Shown here in pieces: positions 17,256 through 25,259 of a stretch of 64,000 nt of DNA. Below the pieces are notes generated by a model. That model was given only the letters and a program-made list of their open reading frames with translations. It did not search any database and was not told the origin of the DNA. The stretch is from Planctomycetota bacterium. GTDB taxonomy: Bacteria > Planctomycetota > UBA1135 > JADKAF01. The first letter of the stretch is position 1. Every line of letters begins with the position of its first letter. The DNA is taken from contig JADKAF010000001.1 of assembly GCA_016719295.1 (NCBI GenBank), positions 496,001 through 560,000 of the forward strand, given 5' to 3'. The translations under genes were made by a program, and so were the position numbers.

Positions 17256-19013
17256 TCAGCGGCAGTATTCGAGCGCGAGCAGCGCGTAGGCCGTCGCGAG
17301 CACGGGATTCCCTTCCCACCAGCGCTCGGCGCGATCGTTGACCCACGAGCCGTCGGCGCGCTGCAGCGCGCCGAGCCGGGCGGCGATCTCCTTCCGCCAC
17401 GCGCGCGTCCGACCGCCGACGTCGGTGAGCGTGTCTCCGCCGTAGAGGTCGAGCGTGCGGGCCATCGTGTGCAGGTAATAGAAGTAGCCCTGCGCCGCGG
17501 CGTCCGGATCGGAGGAGAGCTCGAAGCCGGGGTTCTCGTCGACGCTGTAGTTCTTCTGGATCCACTCGAAGGCCGCCTTCACGCGCGCATCGTCCTTCGG
17601 CAGCCCTGCGTAGAGGAAGCCCTTCAGCAGCGCGTAGGTCATCGAGCCATACGAGCGCGCGGTCTTGCGCCCGTCCGCGAGCTTCGTCGTTCCCGCCGGC
17701 GATTCGCCCGGCGCATAGATGCCGCCGCCGTCGTTGCCGGCGACGAAGGTCCCTTCCTCGTTGCGCGCGGCGCCGGGATTCGACTCGCTTCGGTTCTGCA
17801 CGCGCTGGAGGAAGACCAGGGCCTTCTTCACCGCGTCGTCCTGCGCATCGGCGCCGGCGGCGGCGAGCGCGTCCATCGCCATCTGCAAGTTCGAGAGGTC
17901 GGGGCGCTCGTCGCCGCCGTAGCCGATGCCGCCGTAGTACTTGTGGTCCTCGCCGTAGCCCTCGCCCTCGTCGGACTGCGCTTGCGTGAGGTACGCGCGA
18001 CCGCGCTGCGCGGCTTCTTGATGCTCCTTCTTCGTCGAGCGCGAGAGGGCCAGCACCGCCACCGAGGTCGTGTACGCGACGACCTGGCCGTTGTGGATGC
18101 TGCCGTCCTTCCGCTGCGCCTGCGCGAGCTTGTCGAGGCCCTTGCCGATCTCGGCCTCGATCTGCGGCGAGCGCTGCGCGCTGGGGATCGCCTGCAGCGC
18201 GCCGATCACCATGCCGGTGATGCCGAGGTCGGGATACGGGCCGAAGCCCCACATCTCGCCCACGCGTTGCTGCGGATCGAGGAGGAAGCGCGCGGCGTTC
18301 TCCCGCATGCGAGCCAAGTCGTAGTCGGCCTTCGGCGCCGGCAGGCTCGACTTCGGCGTGGCGTTCTTCGGGGCCTTCTTGCGCGATTGCGCGTCGAGGC
18401 AGCGATTCATCGTCAGCACGCCGAGGATCGTGGCGCGCACCTCACCGCCGAACGAGCCCGCTTCGTCGCGTTGCTCCATCAGCTGCTGGCCGAGCGCGGC
18501 GGCGGCTTTGCTGTCGGGCTCCGCGGGCGGCACGTTGTCGCCGAGCGCGGTGCGCACGAAGCCTTCGAGCGCCGCGCGCTCGCGATCCGCGGGCAGCTCG
18601 CGCTTCAGCTCGCGCGCGGCGAAGCGCAGCGCGTCCTCGACGACCGCCGAGCCGACGTCGGTCTTCAGTGCCTCGATCGCCAAGGCCGCCAGCAGGGTCT
18701 CGCGGGCCGAGCCGATGCTGCCCTTCGCCGCGTCGCGCTTGGCCAGCAGGAGATCGACGCCGCGGCGCAGCCAAGGACCGTCCCACACCGTGTACTTGCG
18801 GTGCGAGGTGGCGAAGGCGTAGAGCGCGAGCGAGGTGTCCTCGAGCCCGCTGCCCCACGCTCCGTCCTGTTTTTGGTGCTCGCGCAGCCAGCGCAGCGAC
18901 GTATCGACGGCGCCCTTCAAGTCCTGGGCGTGGGCCGCGCTCGGCGCGAGGCCGAGGAAGAACGCGAAGAGGGCGAAAGAGAACGCGCGGAGTCGCGGGC
19001 TCGGACGGTGCAT
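17256..19013 (-). CDS. Secreted prenyltransferase/squalene-oxidase-repeat protein
   Basis: 585 residues. Signal peptide (RAFSFALFAFFLGLAPSAAHAQ) with an AHA-Q cleavage site. The mature protein repeats the alpha-toroid motif of squalene/prenyl cyclases, with conserved Gln-x-x-[DN]-G-[AS]-W elements: REHQKQDGAWGSGLEDTSLA near the N-terminus, LAQAQRKDGSIHNGQVVAYT in the middle, LGALQRADGSWVNDRAERWW near the C-terminus. No DxDD cyclase acid motif is seen, so it is more likely a binding or structural toroid than a cyclase. Exported proteins of this kind are common in Planctomycetota. ATG at 19013 is chosen because it begins the signal peptide. Divergent from the 19151 gene. Confidence 0.85.
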   Translation of the reverse strand: MHRPSPRLRAFSFALFAFFLGLAPSAAHAQDLKGAVDTSLRWLREHQKQDGAWGSGLEDTSLALYAFATSHRKYTVWDGPWLRRGVDLLLAKRDAAKGSIGSARETLLAALAIEALKTDVGSAVVEDALRFAARELKRELPADRERAALEGFVRTALGDNVPPAEPDSKAAAALGQQLMEQRDEAGSFGGEVRATILGVLTMNRCLDAQSRKKAPKNATPKSSLPAPKADYDLARMRENAARFLLDPQQRVGEMWGFGPYPDLGITGMVIGALQAIPSAQRSPQIEAEIGKGLDKLAQAQRKDGSIHNGQVVAYTTSVAVLALSRSTKKEHQEAAQRGRAYLTQAQSDEGEGYGEDHKYYGGIGYGGDERPDLSNLQMAMDALAAAGADAQDDAVKKALVFLQRVQNRSESNPGAARNEEGTFVAGNDGGGIYAPGESPAGTTKLADGRKTARSYGSMTYALLKGFLYAGLPKDDARVKAAFEWIQKNYSVDENPGFELSSDPDAAAQGYFYYLHTMARTLDLYGGDTLTDVGGRTRAWRKEIAARLGALQRADGSWVNDRAERWWEGNPVLATAYALLALEYCR

Positions 19014-19150
19014 GGTCGGGTGGAGCTCCAGAGGATTGCCGTGGCGCCGAGGATAGGTCGACGGCGCCACGCGCGGAACGGATGATTCGCCGCGCGGTTC
19101 TCGGCGGCCCGCCGAGCCATTCCCGGAGCAGCGAACGGAGCGCGAGCGCG

Positions 19151-19744
19151 ATGGCCCCCAGCAAGAGCGGAGAGGACGAAGCGGGAACGGCGGAGGACTC
19201 GGCCCTCGGACGCCTCCTCGAGCGCGAGATCCGCAAGCTCGAGTCCGGGCTCGCGCTGCGGCGCGCGGCCGAGCGGCGCGGGCTGGCGCGCGATGGCGCC
19301 GTGCCCCTCGTCCTCGATCCCGCCTGGCCCGAGCTGGACGGCCTCTTGCCGGCGCCCTCGGGTACCGCGCCGGAGTGGATGGCGGAGCGCCTGGGCTTCC
19401 TGCGAGGAGCTCTCTCCGCCTGGTCGCACGCGAACGCCGTGGAGCGCGCCTACCTCTGGCTGGGCGCGGCGTGCGGTTTCGTGGGTGCGGTACCGATGAG
19501 CAGCGCGGCGCTGGGCCGGGTGCTCGAGCGCGCCGGGGCCGCGGAGGAGCATTTCCGCGAGCTCGCGCTCTGGACCGACGGCGACGACGACGAATCGCGG
19601 CGCCATCTCGAGCCCTGGGATGGCTCCGGGGGCTTGGTCCCGCCGCGGGAGCTCCGCGGAGAGCGCCTGCTGGGTGAGGCGCGCGAGCTCTGGGAAGAGC
19701 AGCGCGCGGCCCTCGAGATCCTGGAGGAGCGCGCTGGAGAATGA
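19151..19744 (+). CDS. Hypothetical protein, unknown family
   Basis: About 197 residues from ATG at 19151, with a GGAG about ten bases upstream. I recognise no family. Helical throughout: a charged N-terminus, LLEREIRKLESGLALRRAAE, a middle Ala/Trp-rich helix (FLRGALSAWSHANAVERAYL) and a Glu-rich end (ELWEEQRAALEILEERAGE). No signal peptide; probably cytoplasmic. The frame stays open further upstream, across the divergent promoter region, which is typical of this high-GC DNA and not evidence for a longer start. The antisense frame is also open but its composition looks like a shadow. Confidence 0.6.
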   Translation: MAPSKSGEDEAGTAEDSALGRLLEREIRKLESGLALRRAAERRGLARDGAVPLVLDPAWPELDGLLPAPSGTAPEWMAERLGFLRGALSAWSHANAVERAYLWLGAACGFVGAVPMSSAALGRVLERAGAAEEHFRELALWTDGDDDESRRHLEPWDGSGGLVPPRELRGERLLGEARELWEEQRAALEILEERAGE

Positions 19745-19834
19745 GGCCCTGCAGGAGAGCTGCACCGCGTTTCGCAGCGAGCTACTACACAGTGAGGAGC
19801 AGGGCGCGCGGTGCACGCCGCGCCGCGCGAGAAG

Positions 19835-19909
19835 TGGCTACCCGGCCTGGACTCGAACCAGGAATGTCTGAACCAAAATCAGAAGTGTTGCCAATTACAC
19901 CACCGGGTA
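19835..19909 (-). tRNA. tRNA-Gln (anticodon UUG)
   Basis: Read on the minus strand, a complete cloverleaf of 75 bases including encoded CCA. The acceptor stem is TACCCGG pairing with CCGGGTA (U1-A72, as usual in tRNA-Gln), with discriminator G then CCA. The anticodon stem is TCTGA/TCAGA around loop TTTTGGT, giving anticodon UUG at 19876-19874. The T arm CCTGG-TTCGAGT-CCAGG is perfect. It is the only RNA gene I can see in the window. Confidence 0.97.
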
Positions 19910-19976
19910 ACGCGCCGGCAGTGTAGCGATCCACCGCAGCGAGAGCAACGCGCGGGCCGCGCGCGGCCGCGCGCGG

Positions 19977-22778
19977 GTGGAACTGGCGACGGCCGAGCGG
20001 TATCGTCCGCTCCTCGCCGCGCAAAGGTGCCGCCGCTTGCTGTCCGTCATCATTCCGGTCTACGACGGAGCGGCCACGCTCGAGCCGCTGCTCGCGGCTC
20101 TGCGCGCGCAGGAGCTCTGCTCGCCGGGCGGAGAGGCGCGGGAATGGGGCGGGCCGAGCCTCGGCGAGCCGCTCGAGATCGTGGTTCCGCTCACGCCATC
20201 GCGCGACGCCTCGCGCGAGGTGGCGGAGAGGTACGGCGCGCGGGTGCTCGAGGTCCTGCCGGGCGAGTTCGACCATGGCGAGACGCGCAACCGCGCGGCG
20301 CTCGCCTCGCGCGGGGAGTTCTTGGTCTTCCTCTCGCAGGACACCCTGCCGGTCGACCGCGACTTCCTCTGGCAGCTCGTCGCACCGCTCGCCGATCCCG
20401 CGGTCTTCGGCGTGACCGGCCGGATGCTGCCGCGCGAAGGCGCCTCGGCGCCGACGCTGCGGAGCCTCTTCGAGGAGACCGCGAGCCAAGAGCATGCGCG
20501 GCGCATCGCCATCGAGGACTTCGAGGCGTATCGCGGGCTGCACGCCAGCGAGCGCCGCGCGCTCTATGTGTACAACAACGTCTGCGGAGCGATGCCCCGC
20601 CGCGTCTGGGAGCGGCTGCCCTTCCCGCGCGCTCGCTTCGGCGAGGACTTGCGCTGGGCGCGGCGCGCGCTCGAGGCCGGCGGCGCGCTGGTCTACGAGC
20701 CGCGAGCGCGCGTCGTGCACTCGCACGAGCCGAATCGCCGCGAGGCGTATGCGCGCGCCTGGGAAGACGCGCGCTTGCTCGCCGAGGAGCTCGGGCGTCC
20801 TCCGCTGCGCACGCTGCGCGAAGCGCTGCTCTGGGCGCTGCGCGAGCGCCGCGCGGATGCGCGCTACCGCCGCATCTACGCGCCGACAGCGCGGCGCGGC
20901 GCTCTCGGTAGGCGCTTCGTCGAGGCGCTCGGCGCTTGGCGCGGCGCGCGGGCCGCGCGCGGCTCGGGGCGCGCGAGCGAAGAGCTGCCGCTGCGCTTCG
21001 CGCCGGCGAAGCTGCGCATCCTGCACGTGGTGCATGGCTTCCCGCCCGAGAGCCGCGCCGGCACCGAGCTCGCGTGCCTCGCGCTCGCACGCGCGCAGCG
21101 CGCCGCCGGGCACGAGGTCGCGATCTTCGCGCGCTCCGAGACCGCGGCTCGTCCGGAGTTCGAGGTCTGGCGCGAGGATTGGGAGGAGCTGCCGGTGTGG
21201 CGCATGGCCCACCGCCTTCAATACGCCGGTGGCATCGCGGACACCTATCGGTTGAAGGCCGTCGATCGCGCGTTCCAAGCGGTGCTGGGGCACGTAGGTC
21301 CCGACGTCGTGCACTTCCAGCACCTGCTGCATCTCTCGACCACGCTCGTCCCGATCGCTTCTCGCGCGGGTGCTGCGACGGTGGCCACGCTGCACGACTA
21401 CTGGCCGATCTGTCCGCGCGTGCAGCTCCTGCGACCCGACGGTCGGCGCTGCGGTGGCTCGCAGCGCTTGGGCTGCTATCTCTGCGTGAAGAACCGCTGG
21501 CTGCCGCTGGTCGGGCTCGCGCGGCGCGCCTCGGCGCTCCTCGAGCGCTCCTTGCCGCGCTTGCTCGAGCGCTCGCCGCTCCTGCGCTCGCGCGAGCGCA
21601 TGGCCAAAGACCTTCGCGCGCTCTATCGCCGTAGCCGCGCGATGCGACGCACCTTCGCCGGTGTCGATTGGATCCTCTCGCCTTCGCGCTACCTGAAGCG
21701 CGTCGTCGGGGGCGAGCGCGGCTGGGAAGCGGAGGCGATCCGCGTCGTGGAGAACGGCCTCGACGCACCGGAGCGCTTTGCCGGCGTTCGCGTCGGGGCG
21801 CGCTCGGGGGGGCCTCTGCGCATCGGATTCCTGGGCAGCCTGGTCGAGCACAAAGGACCCGCTCAGCTCGTGCGCGCGGCGCGTGGGCTCGCGGTGGAGC
21901 TGCACCTCCATGGGCGCTTCGAGCCCGAGCGCTTCGCGTTCCCCGCGGCGCTCGCGCGCGACGCCGCGGGGAGCGCGGCGCGCTTCCACGGCGCTTACGA
22001 CGGCGCGCAGCTGCCGGAGATCCTGCGCTCGCTGGACCTCGTCGCGATGCCGTCGCTGTGGGCGGAGAACTCACCCGTCGTGCTGCAGGAGTGCGCGGCG
22101 GCAGGTGTTCCCGTGCTGGTGCCGCGTCTCGGCGGCTTCGTCGAGAAGGTGCGCGAGGGGCGCGACGGCTGGTTCTTCCGGGCGGGCAGCGTGCGCTCGC
22201 TGCGCCAGGCCCTCGCCGCGCGGATCGCCGAGCTCGAGAACGGCGTCTTGCTGCGCGGGACGCCGCGCGCCGTCGCCTCGGCGGAGGATCAAGCGCGCTG
22301 GCTCGAGGTCGGCTATCGCGCCGCGTGGCTGCAGCGCCGCGCCGAGAGCTCCTCGCGCGTCCTCTTCGAGCGCTGGGGGCGCGACATGGATGAAGTGCTC
22401 GGCGAGCACGAGGTGCAAGGACGCGACTACTTGCTCCTGCGCCCCGCGCATGCCGGGGCCTGCGTGTACGCGTGGGACTATCCGCGCGAGCTGCGCGACG
22501 AGATCGAGCGTGGCGAGCCGGCGGAGCTGGAGCTCGAGCTCATGCTCTTCGGCGGCGAAGGCCTGGTGCCCGTCGGCGGCGCGGTCTTCTTCAACGGCAC
22601 GCTGTGCGGGGAGATCGATCCGCAGATCGCCGGCGAGCGCGACCAGATCCGGAGCTTCCGCTTCCCGATCGCGCTGAACGGGGGGCGGAACGCCTTGCGC
22701 ATCGAGAACTCGGTGCGCGGACAGCGCTACTTCACCCGCATCCGCCGCGTGCGCGTCGTGCAGAAGGCGCAGCCTTGA
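19977..22778 (+). CDS. Multidomain glycosyltransferase (GT2 + GT4 + C-terminal module)
   Basis: 933 residues. Residues about 20-250 are a GT2 (GT-A) domain: LLSVIIPVYDGAATLEPLLA, the nucleotide-sugar acid motif at FLSQDTLPVDRDF, and acceptor region FGEDLRWARRALEAG. Residues about 335-790 are a GT4 (GT-B) domain: LRILHVVHGFPPESRAGTEL, VATLHDYWPICPRVQ, IGFLGSLVEHKGP and LWAENSPVVLQECAAAGVP, the E-x7-E donor site. The last 150 residues, rich in aromatic beta strands (GACVYAWDYPRE...), form a separate module of unknown role. Two transferases in one chain suggest sequential sugar addition, probably in surface polysaccharide synthesis. GTG at 19977 is the start; the gene runs into the next GT by TTGA. 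Confidence 0.88.
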   Translation: MELATAERYRPLLAAQRCRRLLSVIIPVYDGAATLEPLLAALRAQELCSPGGEAREWGGPSLGEPLEIVVPLTPSRDASREVAERYGARVLEVLPGEFDHGETRNRAALASRGEFLVFLSQDTLPVDRDFLWQLVAPLADPAVFGVTGRMLPREGASAPTLRSLFEETASQEHARRIAIEDFEAYRGLHASERRALYVYNNVCGAMPRRVWERLPFPRARFGEDLRWARRALEAGGALVYEPRARVVHSHEPNRREAYARAWEDARLLAEELGRPPLRTLREALLWALRERRADARYRRIYAPTARRGALGRRFVEALGAWRGARAARGSGRASEELPLRFAPAKLRILHVVHGFPPESRAGTELACLALARAQRAAGHEVAIFARSETAARPEFEVWREDWEELPVWRMAHRLQYAGGIADTYRLKAVDRAFQAVLGHVGPDVVHFQHLLHLSTTLVPIASRAGAATVATLHDYWPICPRVQLLRPDGRRCGGSQRLGCYLCVKNRWLPLVGLARRASALLERSLPRLLERSPLLRSRERMAKDLRALYRRSRAMRRTFAGVDWILSPSRYLKRVVGGERGWEAEAIRVVENGLDAPERFAGVRVGARSGGPLRIGFLGSLVEHKGPAQLVRAARGLAVELHLHGRFEPERFAFPAALARDAAGSAARFHGAYDGAQLPEILRSLDLVAMPSLWAENSPVVLQECAAAGVPVLVPRLGGFVEKVREGRDGWFFRAGSVRSLRQALAARIAELENGVLLRGTPRAVASAEDQARWLEVGYRAAWLQRRAESSSRVLFERWGRDMDEVLGEHEVQGRDYLLLRPAHAGACVYAWDYPRELRDEIERGEPAELELELMLFGGEGLVPVGGAVFFNGTLCGEIDPQIAGERDQIRSFRFPIALNGGRNALRIENSVRGQRYFTRIRRVRVVQKAQP

Positions 22779-23971
22779 GCGTTGCCCCTCTCGACGCACC
22801 GCCGCCCGAGGAGCTCGAGCGCCTTCAGGGGCGCCCGCGCGTCTCGGTGATCGTGCCGAACTACAACGGCCGCCACCATCTCGCGACCTGCCTCGAGTCC
22901 TTGGCCGCGCAGCGCGCGGAGGCCGAGGTCGAGCTCTGCGTCGTCGACAACGGCTCGACCGACGGCTCGAGCGCGTTCCTCGAGCAGCGCTTCCCCGCGG
23001 TGCGCGTCATGCGCCTGCCCACGAACCTGGGCTTCGCCGGCGCGTGCAACGCCGCGGTGCGCGAGGCCCGCGCCGAGGTGGTCGCGTTCGTGAACAACGA
23101 CATGCGCGTCGAAAAGGGCTGGCTCGAGCATCTCCTCGCGCCGCTCCGCGACGGCTCCGCCGAGGCGAGCACCTCGCGCATCGTGGACTGGGAAGGGCGC
23201 TCCATCGACTTCGCCGGTGGGGGCATGAACTTCCACGGCATCGGCATCGCGCGCGGCCACGGCGAGCCCGATGGGCCGCAGCATCTCGTCGCCGGCCCCA
23301 GCCTCTTCGCGTGCGGAGGCTCGATGGCGATCCGCCGCGACGTCTTCCTCGCCGCGGGTGGCTTCGACGAGGAGTTCTTCGCGTACTACGAGGACGTCGA
23401 CCTCGGCTGGCGCCTCTGGGTGCTCGGCTATCGCGTGCGCTACGAGCCCGCTTCGCTGACCTATCACCATCTCTCGGCGACCTCGCGCACCTTCGGCTAC
23501 GAGCGCGTGCGTCTGCTGCAGGTGCGGAATCCGCTCTTCGCCCTGGTGAAGAACTACGGCGAGCGCGCGTTCCTGCGCGTCCTCCCGGCGGCGCTGCTGC
23601 TGACCACGCAGCGCACCTTCTACATGGCCCGCCTGCCGATCGAGGCTTTCCGCATCGAGCTCGCGGAGGGCGGGGGCTCGGGGCGCTTCCGCGAGCTGCT
23701 GCGAAAGGCCCGCGAAGGCCTGGAAGATCGCTTGGCGATCTCGAAGGTCGCCCTCGCCGATCTCGTCGCGCTCCACGACTTCGGGCTGCACCTACCGCGG
23801 CTCCTCCGCGAGCGCGCAGCGATCCAGGCTCGGCGGCGGCGCGAGGACCGAGAGATCTTCCGTCTCTTCCACGATCCGTTCTGGGCCGTGGAGCCACCGC
23901 CGGAGTACCAGGACCTCCAACGTCTGCTCTGCGACGAGCTCGGGATCCGCGAGCTCTTCGAAGAGAGCTGA
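22775..23971 (+). CDS. GT2 glycosyltransferase, rhamnosyltransferase-like
   Basis: 398 residues from a TTG at 22775 that overlaps the preceding stop (TTGA). GT2 fold: VSVIVPNYNGRHHLATCLES, VVDNGSTDGS, NLGFAGACNAAVREA, FVNNDMRVEKGW (DXD-like NDM), FACGGSMAIRRDVFLAAGGF and acceptor loop FFAYYEDVDLGWRLWVLGY. This resembles WbbL/GT2 rhamnosyl- or related transferases. The C-terminal 150 residues are helical and charged. Located in a run with two other GTs, so likely acting on the same glycan. The TTG start is inferred from the overlap and lack of any nearer ATG or GTG. Confidence 0.85.
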   Translation: MSVAPLDAPPPEELERLQGRPRVSVIVPNYNGRHHLATCLESLAAQRAEAEVELCVVDNGSTDGSSAFLEQRFPAVRVMRLPTNLGFAGACNAAVREARAEVVAFVNNDMRVEKGWLEHLLAPLRDGSAEASTSRIVDWEGRSIDFAGGGMNFHGIGIARGHGEPDGPQHLVAGPSLFACGGSMAIRRDVFLAAGGFDEEFFAYYEDVDLGWRLWVLGYRVRYEPASLTYHHLSATSRTFGYERVRLLQVRNPLFALVKNYGERAFLRVLPAALLLTTQRTFYMARLPIEAFRIELAEGGGSGRFRELLRKAREGLEDRLAISKVALADLVALHDFGLHLPRLLRERAAIQARRRREDREIFRLFHDPFWAVEPPPEYQDLQRLLCDELGIRELFEES

Positions 23972-23994
23972 GCGAGGGGCTCTGCGGAGCGGCA

Positions 23995-24023
23995 TTGAGC
24001 CGCACTCCCCGTCTCTCTATAGT
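23995..24023 (+). promoter_or_regulatory. Probable sigma-70-type promoter of the 24048 gene
   Basis: TTGAGC (23995-24000) and TATAGT (24018-24023) are separated by exactly 17 bases, close to the TTGACA/TATAAT consensus and AT-rich against a GC-rich background. The start codon at 24048 follows 24 bases after the -10 box, so the leader would be short, about 15-20 bases. This implies the 24048 gene can be transcribed separately from the two upstream GTs. Confidence 0.6.
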
Positions 24024-24047
24024 GCGGCGAGCCCGTGCGAGGCCCCG

Positions 24048-24749
24048 ATGCTGCTTTCCGTCGTCATTCCTGCCTACAACGAAGAGAAGACCATCCGCTC
24101 GATCCTCGACCGGGTGCGCGCAACGCCCTTCGAGAAGGAGGTCCTGGTCATCGACGACTGCTCGAAGGACCAGACCGCGAAGTGCGTGATGGACTACATC
24201 GCCGAGCACGGCGGCGAGGCCTCGGGAGTGCGGCTCCTGCGCCACGAGGTGAACAAGGGGAAAGGCGCTGGCCTGAAAACCGGCTTCGAAGCCGCGCGCG
24301 GCGACGTGGTGATCATCCAGGACGCCGACCTCGAATATGACCCGAAGGACTATGCGGTGCTTCTGCGGCCGATCGAGGAGGGCCTCGCCGACGTGGTCTA
24401 CGGCTCGCGCTTTCGCGGCGGCACCTACGTGCGCGTGCACATGTACTGGCACTACCTCGGCAACAAGATGCTGACGACGCTGTCGAACATGTTCACGAAC
24501 CTGAACCTCACCGACATGGAGACCTGCTACAAGGTCTTCCGCCGTGAGGTGCTGCAGGGCATCACGATCAAGTCGAAGCGCTTCGCCATCGAGCCCGAGC
24601 TCACCGCGAAGATCGCGAAGAAGCGCGTGCGCATCTACGAGGTGCCCATCTCGTACGCGGGCCGCGGCTACGCCGAGGGGAAGAAGATCGGCTGGCGCGA
24701 CGCGATCTCGGCCTTCTGGGCCATCGTGCGGTTCCGCTTCTTCGACTAG
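24048..24749 (+). CDS. GT2 glycosyltransferase, dolichyl-phosphate mannosyltransferase-like
   Basis: 233 residues. DPM1/polyprenyl-phosphate sugar transferase type: SVVIPAYNEEKTIRSILD, VIDDCSKDQT, NKGKGAGLKTGFEAARGD, IIQDADLEYDPKDY (the DXD motif) and ETCYKVFRREVLQGI. No C-terminal membrane helices, so it is the soluble single-domain kind. It probably loads a sugar onto a polyprenyl phosphate carrier for surface glycan or lipid synthesis. It has its own likely promoter and a short leader. Its end is 3 bp from the convergent GNAT gene. Confidence 0.9.
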   Translation: MLLSVVIPAYNEEKTIRSILDRVRATPFEKEVLVIDDCSKDQTAKCVMDYIAEHGGEASGVRLLRHEVNKGKGAGLKTGFEAARGDVVIIQDADLEYDPKDYAVLLRPIEEGLADVVYGSRFRGGTYVRVHMYWHYLGNKMLTTLSNMFTNLNLTDMETCYKVFRREVLQGITIKSKRFAIEPELTAKIAKKRVRIYEVPISYAGRGYAEGKKIGWRDAISAFWAIVRFRFFD

Positions 24750-24752
24750 CGA

Positions 24753-25259
24753 CTAAGCGCCCGCGGAGATCGCCTTCCCGCGTTCGGCGAGGCGCAGGAG
24801 TGCTGCGCCGTCGAGCCGGAAGATCTGCCAGGTCTCGAGCTGCTGCGCGCCGAGCTCCTGGTAGAAGCGCCGCGCCGGCTCGTTCCAATCGAGCACGTTC
24901 CACTCGAGGCGCGCGCCGCCGCGGGAGACGAGCTCCTTCGCGAGGGAGGCGAGCAGGGCCGCGCCGATGCCGCGGCCACGCTGCTCCTCGGGGACGAAGA
25001 GGTCCTCGAGATGGATGCCGACCTTCCCGCGCCAAGTGGAGTAGGTCTGGAAGAAGAGCGCGAAGCCCGCGGGCTCGCCTTCCCACTCCGCGATCAAGCA
25101 CTCGAAGGGCGGCGGCACTTGTTCCAGCTGCGCGCGCAGGGACTCCGGCGTCGCTTCGACGGCGTCGGGCTCGCGCTCGTAGAGCGCGAGGGCAGAGATC
25201 AGGCGATGGATGAGGGCTGCGTCCGCGCTGGTCGCGCGGCGGATGGAGAGCGCGTTCAT
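24753..25259 (-). CDS. GNAT-family N-acetyltransferase
   Basis: 168 residues. The acetyl-CoA site is clear: LFVPEEQRGRGIGAALLASL (motif A, R/Q-x-x-G-x-G/A). The C-terminal NVLDWNEPARRFYQELGAQ is typical of spermidine/amine-type GNATs. The substrate is not shown by sequence. It is the last gene of a three-gene minus-strand operon and overlaps the cyanophycinase-phosphodiesterase gene by ATGA. Confidence 0.9.
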   Translation of the reverse strand: MNALSIRRATSADAALIHRLISALALYEREPDAVEATPESLRAQLEQVPPPFECLIAEWEGEPAGFALFFQTYSTWRGKVGIHLEDLFVPEEQRGRGIGAALLASLAKELVSRGGARLEWNVLDWNEPARRFYQELGAQQLETWQIFRLDGAALLRLAERGKAISAGA

